A stretch of 64,000 nucleotides of DNA from FEN-1219 sp036563665 (GCA_036563665.1 DATCLY010000045.1:1-64000), one strand, 5' to 3'; positions 44,945 to 53,649 are shown, numbered from the stretch's first letter. Notes: generated by a model not told the origin, from the letters alone. Translations and numbers: made by a program.

Positions 44945-45588
44945 GAGCCGGCCCTCGTCACAGTGGAGAGCGTGATGGTGCCCGCGAGCTCGCCGTCGGC
45001 GGCCACGCTCGTCACGGTCCAGCGCTCTCCATAGGTGCCGACGAGCCGCTCGAACTCGTCGCTGCCTCCCACGACTCGTCCCGCGCCTTCGTCCAGCAGG
45101 TCCACCGTGAGCTCGCCGCTCCACGGCGTGCCGCGCGCGAAGCCCGCGCGGGCGAGCGCGGCGTCCACCCGGGCGGCACCTTCCCCGCGGCCGGTGAGAT
45201 ACAGCGTGCCCCGACCCGGGATCATGAGCGCCCAGGCCGCGGCCCAGCCGTCCGGCGTGTCCGTCCAGTGCCGGGCCGCCACGCCGATCACCTGGCCGCC
45301 CGTATCGCGGACCTTGAAATGCTCGACCAGCAGCGCGCCGTCGGCCAGATCGGCCGGCAGCCTGGCCGCGGCCGGCCGGGCCTCGCCGCGCAGGCCCGCC
45401 GCCGCCGTGCCGGCCCCGTGCACCCGATCGGCGGGTAGCCGGATGACGAACTCCTCCGCGCGGCCGCCGTTCGCGACCACGCTCGTCCGGGACGGCAGCC
45501 GCACGTGCTGCACCCAGGGATAGAAGTGGGCGCCCGCCAGCACCCCGGCGAACCCCACGATCACGGACAGAATGAACGCCGCCTTCAC
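44941..45588 (-). CDS. Membrane-anchored protein of unknown function (first of pair)
   Basis: A 215-residue protein with one N-terminal helix (FILSVIVGFAGVLAGAHFY) and a periplasmic remainder containing EEFVIRLPADRVHGAG, LADGALLVEHFKVRD, WALMIPGRGTLYL and a threonine-rich end (GTITLSTVTRAGS). The pattern -P.GRGTLYL/-PGEGSLFV occurs in both proteins of the pair (LMIPGRGTLYL here, LITVPGEGSLFV in the partner), suggesting they are distant paralogues. Follows gshA by about 60 bases on the same strand. Confidence 0.65.
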   Translation of the reverse strand: MKAAFILSVIVGFAGVLAGAHFYPWVQHVRLPSRTSVVANGGRAEEFVIRLPADRVHGAGTAAAGLRGEARPAAARLPADLADGALLVEHFKVRDTGGQVIGVAARHWTDTPDGWAAAWALMIPGRGTLYLTGRGEGAARVDAALARAGFARGTPWSGELTVDLLDEGAGRVVGGSDEFERLVGTYGERWTVTSVAADGELAGTITLSTVTRAGS

Positions 45589-45649
45589 CGCTTGCGCCTC
45601 GCGAAGGCGGCAGTATCCGCGCGGCCCCGGGGCCGCGCGGTTAACGGAA

Positions 45650-47260
45650 TCACAGAATCGCCGGGCCTCGGATCGCCTCGAAGTGGCGGCGCAGGTACTC
45701 GTCGAACGGCACCTCGTCGGCCGCCTCCAGCGCTTCGGCCTCCTGAAGGGAAGCGGCCGCCAGCGCCGCGAGCCGGTCCTCCGCGGCCGTGGCGGCCGGC
45801 AGCGCCGCGAAATAGTCGCGGTGACGGCGCGCGAGCGCGAGCGCGTAGGCGAAGAAGCCCTGACCCTCGCGCTCGAGGTCGCGCAGCAGGGCCGCCGACG
45901 GGGTCGCGTCGGGGTCGCGCAGCGCCTCGCGCGCCGCCCGGACGGCGGCCGCGTAGCCCTCGCCGCCCTCGTCGAGCAGCTCGGCCACCTGCTCCACGCC
46001 GTCGAGGACCGGCAGGCCCGCCTCGGCCAGGGTGCGCTCGCCCTCGCTCCACGGCACGCGCAGCCCGGGCCGGCGGCCTTCGGCCGCCACCAGCAGATCG
46101 CGCGCCTCGATGCGCGCCTGCTCCTCCGCCGTGAGCGGGGGGCTCGGCGCGAGCAGGCAGTAGAGCAGCAACGACTCGAGGAAGCGCAGCTCCGCCTGAT
46201 TCACGCCCACGGGATCCGCCGGGGAGAGATCCAGCGTGCGCACCTCCACGTACTCGACGCCGCGCTCCCGCAGCGCCGCCACGGGCCGCGCTTTGTTGTC
46301 CTTGGCGGGCTTGGGCCGGATCGCGCTGTAGTACTCGTTCTCGATCTGCAGGATGTTGGCGTTGAGCTGCCGGTAGTCGCCATCCACCAGCACGCCGATC
46401 GCCGCGTAGCTCGGCTCCACCGTCGTGAGCGCCGCCGTGAGCCCGGCCACGTACTCCTCGAGCGAGTTGGCCGAGATGGACAGGCGGGCTTGCGTCTTGT
46501 TGCGGTAGCCGAGCCCGCTCATGCGGAGCGAGGTCGCGTAGGGCGCATACCACGTCGAGCCGTCGAGCTCCTGCAGCAGCTCGTGCCCCTCCGGGCGAAA
46601 CGACTTGCAGAGCGCGGGCGAGGCGCCGAAGAGATAGGTGGGGAGCCAGGCGAGGCGGCGGTAGTTGCGCACGAGCCCCATGAATCCCGCCGACTTGAAC
46701 GCCGGCTCCGGCGCGTCGCCTCCCTCGCGCTCCCGCAGCGCCGCCCACAGATCGCCGGGCGGCGAATAATTGAAATGCACGCCGGCGATGGCCTGCATGG
46801 CGCGTCCGTAACGGTACCCGAGGCCGCGCCGGTAGACGGTCTTCATGCGGCCCAGATTGGAGGAGCCGTATCGCGCGATCGGTATGCGATGCTCCGGATC
46901 GAGCACGCACGGCATGCTGGCCGGCCACATGAGCTCGCCGTCGAGGCGACGAACGATGAAGGCGTGCAGGTCGCAGAGGAAGGCCAGGGTCTGCCAGTTG
47001 TGCCGCTGCGGCGGCGTGACCAGCTCGAGCAGGGCCTCGGAGTAGTCGGTGGTGATGTGCGGGTGGGTGAGGGCGGCACCCAACGCCTTCGGATGCGGGC
47101 GCTGCGACAGCCGTCCGTCGGCGTCGACGCGCAGGCTCTCCTTCTCTACGCCGCGGAGGCCGTGGCGAACGAGGGCCGCATTGCCGGGGCGCCGCAGCCA
47201 CGCAATGCGTTCCTCGAACAAGCGCCCCACTTCACCACCGCTCGAACACCGGGCCGCCAT
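45650..47260 (-). CDS. gshA: Glutamate-cysteine ligase, class I
   Basis: A protein of up to 536 residues that joins glutamate and cysteine as the first step of glutathione synthesis. Class I motifs: LRGVEKESLRV, THPHITTDYSEALLELVTP, GVHFNYSPP, and EYVEVRTLDLSP. A perfect TATAAT (47264-47259 on the minus strand) overlaps the ATG at 47260, so a transcript from it would begin inside the assigned gene; the GTG at 47230, which begins VGRLFEERIAWL where homologues start, is a better biological start. It precedes the two coupled membrane proteins. Confidence 0.93.
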   Translation of the reverse strand: MAARCSSGGEVGRLFEERIAWLRRPGNAALVRHGLRGVEKESLRVDADGRLSQRPHPKALGAALTHPHITTDYSEALLELVTPPQRHNWQTLAFLCDLHAFIVRRLDGELMWPASMPCVLDPEHRIPIARYGSSNLGRMKTVYRRGLGYRYGRAMQAIAGVHFNYSPPGDLWAALREREGGDAPEPAFKSAGFMGLVRNYRRLAWLPTYLFGASPALCKSFRPEGHELLQELDGSTWYAPYATSLRMSGLGYRNKTQARLSISANSLEEYVAGLTAALTTVEPSYAAIGVLVDGDYRQLNANILQIENEYYSAIRPKPAKDNKARPVAALRERGVEYVEVRTLDLSPADPVGVNQAELRFLESLLLYCLLAPSPPLTAEEQARIEARDLLVAAEGRRPGLRVPWSEGERTLAEAGLPVLDGVEQVAELLDEGGEGYAAAVRAAREALRDPDATPSAALLRDLEREGQGFFAYALALARRHRDYFAALPAATAAEDRLAALAAASLQEAEALEAADEVPFDEYLRRHFEAIRGPAIL

Positions 47261-47308
47261 TATAGGCTCCGGATTGCCGCTCCACCCGATTCAGGTTAGG
47301 TTCAGCCG

Positions 47309-47707
47309 GTGAGGACCATCCTTTCCAGCATGAACGGCTCGGCCCCGCGTAAGACGGCGAGAGCCGCCGCGAAAAAGCTCCTCGCAGCGTTCCTGCTGGC
47401 GCTCGTGGCGAGCGCTCCGGCGCACGCGCACGCGTTGCGGTGCGGCCACCGCGTCATCGCGCGCGGCGACCATGCGGACAAGCTGCTGCGCTACTGCGGC
47501 GAGCCCACGGCGGTGCAATCGCGCTGGGCGCAGCGCACCTTGCACGCCAACATCGGCGGCGTGCTGATCCCGGGCTTCGTGGAAGACGTGCTGATCGAGG
47601 AGTGGACCTACAATTTCGGTCCTTACCGGCTCATGGGGCTGGTGCGCATGGAGAACGGGGTGGTCGCCGAGATCGAGCATCTCGGCTACGGCTACACTCC
47701 GAAGTGA
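47309..47707 (+). CDS. DUF2845 secreted protein
   Basis: A 132-residue protein from GTG 47309 (ATG 47330 possible) with a signal peptide (KLLAAFLLALVASAPAHAHA). The mature part has LRCGHRVIARGDHADKLLRYCGEP followed by beta strands (EEWTYNFGPYRLMGLVRMENG), typical of the DUF2845 family of short periplasmic proteins with two conserved cysteines likely bonded in a disulfide. Role unknown. It is divergent from gshA (48 bases). Confidence 0.78.
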   Translation: MRTILSSMNGSAPRKTARAAAKKLLAAFLLALVASAPAHAHALRCGHRVIARGDHADKLLRYCGEPTAVQSRWAQRTLHANIGGVLIPGFVEDVLIEEWTYNFGPYRLMGLVRMENGVVAEIEHLGYGYTPK

Positions 47708-47713
47708 CGCGGC

Positions 47714-47992
47714 TCACATGCCGGCGGCGGCCCGCAGCACCGGCACCTCTTCCATCTCGTAGCCCATGATCTCGTGCGTTTGCGGGTCGCGGATCGGCTT
47801 GCCGCGCCGGAAGCAGCCCGTCTTGCGCGCGACGACCTCGAACTCCTCCCGCGAAGTCAGGGGCTCGAGGTGCACGCGGCCGTCCGGCAGGCGCACGAGG
47901 CATTGCGCGTCCTTGCCGAACTCGCCCGCGCGCCAGCGCTCCTCGCCGCCGTCGGCGAGCAGCACAGCGATGATCTCCGAGTCGTCCCGCAT
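47714..47992 (-). CDS. Small conserved protein of unknown function
   Basis: A 92-residue soluble protein from ATG 47992 (the frame continues to 48028, without homology). Features: MRDDSEIIAVLLADGG, GEFGKDAQCLVRLPDGR, LTSREEFEVVARKTGCFRRGKPIRDP and an acidic end (EIMGYEMEEVPVLRAAAGM). Two cysteines are separated by about 35 residues. It ends six bases from the convergent DUF2845 gene. Family not recognised. Confidence 0.55.
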   Translation of the reverse strand: MRDDSEIIAVLLADGGEERWRAGEFGKDAQCLVRLPDGRVHLEPLTSREEFEVVARKTGCFRRGKPIRDPQTHEIMGYEMEEVPVLRAAAGM

Positions 47993-48150
47993 CGCGGTTC
48001 CCTGCTGGTTCGGAGGGGACCCAAGCAAAGATCGTGCCAGGCGGGTGTAGCCCGTCGCGCAAGCCGCGCCGTTGCGCCGAATGTGAAGCGCATCGCCGTG
48101 ACGCGCAAGGTCACAACCTGCCGCGCAGCGTCGTGTGAAGCCCGCCCTCG

Positions 48151-48169
48151 CGTCGCTGCGTCAGCGACG
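48151..48169. repeat. Inverted repeat before the bactofilin gene
   Basis: CGTCGCTG-CGT-CAGCGACG is a perfect 8-base inverted repeat ending 35 bases upstream of the bactofilin ATG, followed at once by the palindrome ACGGTACCGT (48167-48176). It could be an operator or a hairpin in the leader; there is no T tract. Confidence 0.35.
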
Positions 48170-48204
48170 GTACCGTTGCGACGGGCACCCAATCCGGAGC
48201 TTGC

Positions 48205-48594
48205 ATGTTCAAACGACGCATCGGCGACAACGCCACGGGACCGAGCACGTACATCGCGGCCACGACCAGGCTCGAAGGCAAGCTCGCGGGGCAGGGCCAC
48301 TACGTCTTCTGCGGCACGGCCGAAGGCGAATGCGACATCGACGGGCCGCTCACGCTCGCGAAGGGCGCGTTGTGGAAGGGCACCGTGCGGGCCACGGACA
48401 TCGTGGTGGCCGGCACCGTGGAAGGCGACGTGGTGGCGCGGGGACGGGTCGAGATCGTGGGCAGCGCGCGCGTCACGGGGAGCCTCTCCGGGCAATCGAT
48501 CGCGGTCGCGGAAGGTGCCGTCATCGAAGGGGAGATCCGCGTCGCGAGCGGCGACCCGCCGCTCGTCTTCCAGGAGAAGCGCAGCCAGGAGTAG
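48205..48594 (+). CDS. Bactofilin (polymer-forming cytoskeletal protein)
   Basis: A 129-residue protein with the repetitive beta-helix core of bactofilins (GKLAGQGHYVFCGTAEGECDIDG, VVAGTVEGDVVARGRVEIVGSARVTGSLSG, IAVAEGAVIEGEIRV) and short unstructured ends. Bactofilins polymerise without nucleotide and act in cell shape or as scaffolds for wall enzymes. It stands as a single gene. Confidence 0.85.
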   Translation: MFKRRIGDNATGPSTYIAATTRLEGKLAGQGHYVFCGTAEGECDIDGPLTLAKGALWKGTVRATDIVVAGTVEGDVVARGRVEIVGSARVTGSLSGQSIAVAEGAVIEGEIRVASGDPPLVFQEKRSQE

Positions 48595-48745
48595 CGCGCG
48601 GGTCTCCGCAGCGCCCTGGCGCGATCTCCTACGCGCTCGCGACGAGGCGCCCGGCACGCCCTCACGCCGGGGCGTCAGGCGGCGATCCTCATCGCGAACG
48701 CGCGCGGAGAGACGAGTCGCCGCGGGAAGCCCCTCGCACCGGCCA

Positions 48746-49747
48746 TCACGTCGCTTCTTCCACGTCGCGCGCCACCTCGCGGTCGAGCCAGCTCCGCAGT
48801 CGGTAGCTTTCCAGGAACGCGCAATGTCCGCCCTGCGGCAGCACCGTCACGTCGAGCGACGGCGTGACGGCCACGTCGTCCAGATCGCGGATGGGAATGA
48901 TCGGGTCGTCGGCCGCGACGATCAGACGCGTGGGCACCGACAGGTTGGCGAGCGCGGCACCTGTGATCGAGTAGCCCGCGAGGTACGCGTCGAGATCCGG
49001 GAAGGTCGTGTACTGCCGGACGAAGAAGTCCGTCGTCGCGGTGAGCGTAGGGAAACGGCGGAGGTCGCCGACGCCGAACGTGTATAGATGAGGGAACGCG
49101 GCCGCCTTCGCGAGCAGCGAGCGCCGCCATCGCCGCAGGAAGTACTCCCGGTAGATCCAGAGCCCCTCCTCGAGCGCTCGCATGGTGCTGTGCGGAGACA
49201 GCACCGGGCAGACGGCGATCACCCGGTCGAGACGGATGCCGGCCGCGGGGGCGCGCGCCGCCACCCGCAGCGCGAAGTTGCCGCCGAGCGAGTAGCCGAT
49301 CAGGAACGTGCGACCGGGACCCGTCCGCTCCGCCACCGCCCGGACGGCGCCCACCACCTCGTCGATCCGGCACGAATGGAACAGCTCCTCGTTGAGCGCA
49401 TGCGTCTCGCCGTGGTCCCTGAAGTTCAGGCGGAACACCTCGTAGCCGCGCTCGAAGAGCCGGGCCCCCACGGACAGGACGTACGCCGCGTCGGCGCTGC
49501 CCTCCCAGCCGTGCAGCATGATGGCGAGCCCGCGGCTCGGCGAGGCCGGCACGCTGCGGTAGCCGAGCAGGCGCACGCCGGCGCCGCAGTCCACGATCTC
49601 CGGCCGGGAAGCGGCGAGCAGCCCGCGCGCCCCGCGGCGCACGAGCCCGGCGCGCAGCGGCCATCCGGCGAGCAGCGACTGGACGTGCGCATGGGCCATG
49701 CCGTACGGCGCCCGGAAGGCGGCCCCTGCCCGACGAGCGGCCTTCAT
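48746..49747 (-). CDS. Alpha/beta hydrolase (YheT-like)
   Basis: A 333-residue alpha/beta hydrolase beginning MKAARRAGAAFRAPYG. The nucleophile elbow reads GYSLGGNFALRV, the oxyanion strand LAIMLHGWEGSADAAY, and the acid and His lie in VAADDPIIP and LPQGGHCAF. The layout and VFRLNFRDHGETH are those of the YheT/AB-hydrolase-4 group of esterases. Substrate unknown. It is divergent from the GGDEF-EAL gene; ATG 49747 is the start most consistent with homologues. Confidence 0.83.
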   Translation of the reverse strand: MKAARRAGAAFRAPYGMAHAHVQSLLAGWPLRAGLVRRGARGLLAASRPEIVDCGAGVRLLGYRSVPASPSRGLAIMLHGWEGSADAAYVLSVGARLFERGYEVFRLNFRDHGETHALNEELFHSCRIDEVVGAVRAVAERTGPGRTFLIGYSLGGNFALRVAARAPAAGIRLDRVIAVCPVLSPHSTMRALEEGLWIYREYFLRRWRRSLLAKAAAFPHLYTFGVGDLRRFPTLTATTDFFVRQYTTFPDLDAYLAGYSITGAALANLSVPTRLIVAADDPIIPIRDLDDVAVTPSLDVTVLPQGGHCAFLESYRLRSWLDREVARDVEEAT

Positions 49748-49922
49748 AGTAGACTGCCGGACAGCGGTTCGATGGCCCGACGCACACGGTCGCGGGGCAC
49801 CCGCCCCGAGCGCCGGCGCCGGGCGGGTGGCTCGGACCCGAGGCGGCTGGAGGCCGCGAGCAGAACAACAAGAACGACGACCATCGCTCGGGTGGCTTTC
49901 CCCGCTTGAAGGACCGTAACTG

Positions 49923-51950
49923 ATGGCCCTCCCGAAACGCACGCGCGCGCTCGTGGGCCTGTGGTGCAGCGCGCTGGCGGCGCTCGCCGGGCTGCTGCTC
50001 GCGCGGGACGCGGGCCTGTTGCCCGCCGGCGCGTTCTGGGCGCTCGCGGCCGCCATCGCGGGCGGCACCACGCTCGGCGCCGCGGGTCTCGCGCGGCGGT
50101 TCGCCGCGGAGCTCGCGCGGCCGCTCCGTCACGTGGCCACCGCGCTCCGGGCGGCGGCCGAGGGCGGCTCGGCCGAGCTGCCCGACGGCCTCGGCGAAGA
50201 AGCCGAGGAGGTCCGCCGCGCGCTCGCCGTGCTCGATGAGCGCCTGCGCGCGCGCACCGTCACCCGCGACTACCTCGATCGCCTCCTCTCCAGCATGACC
50301 GAGGCGATGATCGTCACGGACGCGGGCGGCAAGATCGTACGCGCGAACACCGCGGCGGTCGAGCTGTTCGGCTCTCCCGAGGAGACGCTCAAGGGCCGCG
50401 ACGTGCAGGGCCTGATCGCGGGCGACACGAGCTCGCCCGCGCCGTCGACGCAGCGCGCCACTCCGCGCGAGGGGACGGCGCGGCGCCCGGACGGCTCCAC
50501 CGTGAGCATCTCCTACACCGTGTCCGAGATCCGCCGGGACGACGGCGCGCTCGAGAGCGTGGTGTACGCCGCCCAGAACATCGACGAGCGCAAGCGGGTA
50601 GAGCAGCGCATCCGCTACCTCGCCCGCACCGACCCCCTCACCAAGATCGCGAACCGCATGCAGTTCCAGCACGTGCTCCAGCGCATGATCGCCCGGGCGC
50701 GCCGGACGCAGCAGTACCTCGCGATCCTGTACATGGACCTGGACCGCTTCAAGGACATCAACGACACGTTCGGCCACGGCGCCGGCGACACGGCGCTCGA
50801 GATCTTCACCCGCCGGCTCGTGGCCGAGCTGCCCGCGAACGCGCACGCGGGGCGGCTCGCCGGCGACGAGTTCGCGGTGCTCGTCACGGGGTTCGAGCGA
50901 TTCGAGACGATGCTCGAGCAGATCGGCGCGCTCGCGAACCGGCTGCTGCACGCCGTGGGCAAGCCGTTCCAAGTGCACGGCGAGGAAGTCTTCATGACGT
51001 CGAGCCTCGGCGTGGCGCTCTATCCGCGCGACGGCGACAACGCCATCGACCTGCTGCGCAACGCGGACGCCGCGCTCTACCAGGCGAAGCGCGCGGGCGG
51101 CAACTGCTTCGAGATCTACAGCGCGGACATGAACAACGCCGTCGTCGAGCGGCTCATGCTGAAGAGCAAGCTCCAGCGCGCGTTCGAGCGCGACGAGCTC
51201 CGGCTGCACTATCAGCCGAAGTACAGCCTGAAGACGGGGCAGATCGAAGGCGTGGAAGCGCTGGTGCGCTGGGACCTGCCCGACCGCGGGCTCGTGTTCC
51301 CGTCGGACTTCATCCCGCTCGCGGAGGAGACGAACCTGATCCTGCAGCTCGGCGACTGGGTGCTCGACCGCGTGTGCGCCGACTACCGGTCCTGGCAACG
51401 GCTGGTGCCGTCGCCCTGCCGGGTGTCGCTGAACCTGTCGCTGCGTCAGCTGCAGCAGCGGCGCTTTCTGGACCGCGTGCGGGAGACCTTCCGGGCGCAC
51501 GGCGTGTCGCCCACGTCGCTCGAGCTCGAGATCACCGAGACCACGCTCATGGAGGATCCCGAGCGCACCGTGCGCATCCTCGACGCGCTGTACGGCATGG
51601 GCCTCAACCTGGCGATCGACGATTTCGGCACCGGGTACTCTTCGCTCTCCGCCCTGCAGCAATTTCCGATCAACACGCTCAAGATCGATCAATCGTTCGT
51701 GCGCGACGTCGCCATCGACAAAGACGACGCGACCATCGTGAACGCCATCATCCAGCTCGCGCACAACCTGAAGCTCGAGGTGGTGGCGGAAGGCGTGGAA
51801 TCTGCGGCGCAGCTCGAGTTCCTGCGCGCGCACGGCTGCGACTACGCGCAGGGTCACCTGTTCGGCGACCCGGTGACGGGCGAGGAGTTCGGGCGACTGC
51901 TGATGGCGGACTCCGCCGGCAGCGGCAAGTACCGGCAGCTTTTCGCATGA
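49923..51950 (+). CDS. Membrane PAS-GGDEF-EAL cyclic-di-GMP enzyme
   Basis: A 675-residue protein: two N-terminal membrane helices (about residues 8-28 and 34-54), a PAS domain (about 120-235), a GGDEF domain with active RLAGDEFAVLV (about 235-400) and an EAL domain (about 410-665) with intact VEALVRW, DDFGTGYSSL, LKIDQSF and AEGVES. It can in principle both make and hydrolyse cyclic-di-GMP; no RxxD inhibition site precedes the GGDEF motif. It probably sets local cyclic-di-GMP levels in response to a PAS signal. Confidence 0.92.
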   Translation: MALPKRTRALVGLWCSALAALAGLLLARDAGLLPAGAFWALAAAIAGGTTLGAAGLARRFAAELARPLRHVATALRAAAEGGSAELPDGLGEEAEEVRRALAVLDERLRARTVTRDYLDRLLSSMTEAMIVTDAGGKIVRANTAAVELFGSPEETLKGRDVQGLIAGDTSSPAPSTQRATPREGTARRPDGSTVSISYTVSEIRRDDGALESVVYAAQNIDERKRVEQRIRYLARTDPLTKIANRMQFQHVLQRMIARARRTQQYLAILYMDLDRFKDINDTFGHGAGDTALEIFTRRLVAELPANAHAGRLAGDEFAVLVTGFERFETMLEQIGALANRLLHAVGKPFQVHGEEVFMTSSLGVALYPRDGDNAIDLLRNADAALYQAKRAGGNCFEIYSADMNNAVVERLMLKSKLQRAFERDELRLHYQPKYSLKTGQIEGVEALVRWDLPDRGLVFPSDFIPLAEETNLILQLGDWVLDRVCADYRSWQRLVPSPCRVSLNLSLRQLQQRRFLDRVRETFRAHGVSPTSLELEITETTLMEDPERTVRILDALYGMGLNLAIDDFGTGYSSLSALQQFPINTLKIDQSFVRDVAIDKDDATIVNAIIQLAHNLKLEVVAEGVESAAQLEFLRAHGCDYAQGHLFGDPVTGEEFGRLLMADSAGSGKYRQLFA

Positions 51951-52042
51951 CGCCCGACGGCTTCCGACAGGCCGTGGCGACTTCCAGGAGCGCTACGGTA
52001 TATTCCGACAAAAAACGCTTTCGGGGAAACGAGGTTAGCGTA

Positions 52043-52390
52043 ATGAGACGGTTGCTCTCCTGCTGGGTGGCGGCGCTCGCGAGCGTTGCCGCTTGCACCG
52101 CCGTTGCCTGCGACAATCCGACGATGGTGGCCATCCCGGACGGCAAGACGGCCACGAAGGACCAGCTGCTCGCCGCGCAGGCGGAGGTGAAGACCTACAT
52201 GGCGGCGATGGAGCAGTACCTTGCCTGCCTGAACGAGGAGCTCGAGGCGGCCGGCGACGACGCGCCGGCGGAGTTCAAGTCGCTCATGGTGACGCGGCAC
52301 AACACCGCGGTCAGCGAGATGGAAGCCGTGGCGCAGGCGTTCAACGAGCAGGTCAGGGCCTTCCGCGAAGCGAATCCGGACGCCAACTGA
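52043..52390 (+). CDS. Small secreted protein of unknown function
   Basis: A 115-residue protein from ATG 52043 with a signal peptide (LLSCWVAALASVAACTAVA) and a mature helical hairpin rich in glutamate and alanine (KDQLLAAQAEVKTYMAAMEQYLACLNEELEAAG, HNTAVSEMEAVAQAFNEQVRAFRE). The frame is open much further upstream, but that overlaps the GGDEF-EAL gene and is a shadow. A TATATT box lies about 30 bases before the start. Family not recognised. Confidence 0.65.
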   Translation: MRRLLSCWVAALASVAACTAVACDNPTMVAIPDGKTATKDQLLAAQAEVKTYMAAMEQYLACLNEELEAAGDDAPAEFKSLMVTRHNTAVSEMEAVAQAFNEQVRAFREANPDAN

Positions 52391-52554
52391 CCCCACACCG
52401 AACGCGTCTTCGCAGAAACGGGCCGCTCTTCGGCGTCGCACGCACCGCGATGCGGCGTCATGCCGGAAGGGGCACATGCGATCCACGCCGCGAAACGTCT
52501 GCGCGGGCTTTGGCGTCCTGAAGATCGCAGCCTGAGGCGCGCGCGGGGAGCGTG

Positions 52555-53043
52555 TCACCAGCGGTAGCGCTTGAAGTTCTCGGGGTGCGCCCAGTGCGAC
52601 GGGTTGTTCCACTCGCGCTCCGGGTTGTAGCGGTCCACGTCGTACGCGTAGAGCTCCCAGCCCTCGCCGGCGTCGCGCCGCTCGAAGCCGAACGCGAGGT
52701 AGCTCGCGAGGCGCCAGCGGCCCGCCGGGGCCACGAGCAGCACGCGCCGGCAGAAGCGGTCCCGCAGCGCGCCGATCAGGCGGCCCGCCGCGGCGTCCGG
52801 CAAGACGCCCACGGCGTCGGTGAGGAGCCCGAGATCGTAGGGAGCGTCCGCGGCCGCGGCGTCCAGCGAATCGCCCGGCGTGAAGCGGCGCAGGAGCACG
52901 TCCGGCCGCTGCGCGACCAACGCATCGAGCGCTGCGGTCGCCGTCCCCGCGGTGACCGCGAGCAGCCGCTTGGGCTCGGCCTCGAGCAGCGCCCGCAACG
53001 CCGCGGCTTCGAGGGCCGAATGCACCTCGCCCGAGTCAGGCAC
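52555..53043 (-). CDS. DUF6231-type protein, last gene of the psp operon
   Basis: A 162-residue protein with a Rossmann/methyltransferase-like feel (LLAVTAGTATAALDALVAQRPD, YDLGLLTDAVGVLPDAAAGRLIGALRDRF, CRRVLLVAPAGRWRLASYLAFGF) but no clear S-adenosylmethionine motif. The C-terminus is aromatic and proline-rich (YNPEREWNNPSHWAHPENFKRYRW). Its ATG at 53043 overlaps the preceding gene by eight bases. Annotated in gammaproteobacteria as DUF6231, as far as I recall; role unknown. Confidence 0.65.
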   Translation of the reverse strand: MPDSGEVHSALEAAALRALLEAEPKRLLAVTAGTATAALDALVAQRPDVLLRRFTPGDSLDAAAADAPYDLGLLTDAVGVLPDAAAGRLIGALRDRFCRRVLLVAPAGRWRLASYLAFGFERRDAGEGWELYAYDVDRYNPEREWNNPSHWAHPENFKRYRW

Positions 53044-53257
53044 CGAGATTCTTGAACTCCCGTCGCAGGTCGAAGCGCTCGTCGGTCACGATGCGCTCCA
53101 GCACCTTCACGCGTTCTTCGATCGCGTCGAGCCGCTTCAGCAGCTCGATCTCGCCTTCGGCGGATCGGCTCTGCTGCCGATGCTTGATCCAGCTCTCGAG
53201 CAGCTTGAAGGAGAACGCGAGGATGATGATCGCCAGAACGAACTCGAACGGATTCAT
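53036..53257 (-). CDS. Small membrane protein with PspC-like tail
   Basis: A 73-residue protein: N-terminal membrane helix (FEFVLAIIILAFSFKLLESWI) and a coiled coil ending RLDAIEERVKVLERIVTDERFDLRREFKNL. That tail aligns with the end of the adjacent PspC (RLQRLEKYVTSQRYKLDREFEQL), so the two share an interaction module. It resembles PspB or PspD in size and layout and is likely an extra phage-shock membrane subunit. It overlaps the DUF6231 gene. Confidence 0.75.
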   Translation of the reverse strand: MNPFEFVLAIIILAFSFKLLESWIKHRQQSRSAEGEIELLKRLDAIEERVKVLERIVTDERFDLRREFKNLGA

Positions 53258-53274
53258 CGCCGCGCGCTCCTCCC

Positions 53275-53649
53275 TCAGTCTCGCAGTTGCTCGAATTCAC
53301 GGTCCAGCTTGTAACGCTGCGAGGTCACGTATTTCTCGAGCCGCTGGAGCCGCATGTCGAGGTCGGTGAAACGGTGCCGGATGGCGTGCAGCGTGTCGTG
53401 CGGCGCCGCCCGCACCTGCCGCTGCACCGGATCCCGGTACCGCTCCTCCTCGCCTTCCGGGGCGGTGGGCTTCACCGGCAGCAGGAACCCGAGCAGCAGG
53501 TAGGTCAGCAGAAACATCGGCGTGAAGATCAGCGCGCCGATCACCGTGAGCACGCGCACCACCGTCACGTCGATGGCGAAGTAGTCCGCGATCCCGGCGC
53601 AGACGCCGAAGATCATTCCCTGCCGACGGTTGCGATACAGCTTGTTCAT
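53275..53649 (-). CDS. pspC: Phage shock protein C
   Basis: A 124-residue PspC starting at ATG 53649. The PspC domain (LYRNRRQGMIFGVCAGIADYFAIDVTVVRVLTVI) with two membrane helices is followed by a proline/glutamate linker and a C-terminal coiled coil. With PspB it senses inner-membrane stress (secretin mislocalisation, loss of proton motive force) and sequesters PspA, freeing PspF. Confidence 0.92.
   Translation of the reverse strand: MNKLYRNRRQGMIFGVCAGIADYFAIDVTVVRVLTVIGALIFTPMFLLTYLLLGFLLPVKPTAPEGEEERYRDPVQRQVRAAPHDTLHAIRHRFTDLDMRLQRLEKYVTSQRYKLDREFEQLRD

Noticed and set aside
48675..51857. 1060-codon minus-strand frame opposite the GGDEF-EAL gene
   Set aside because: Shadow of a well-supported plus-strand gene, with no recognisable domain.
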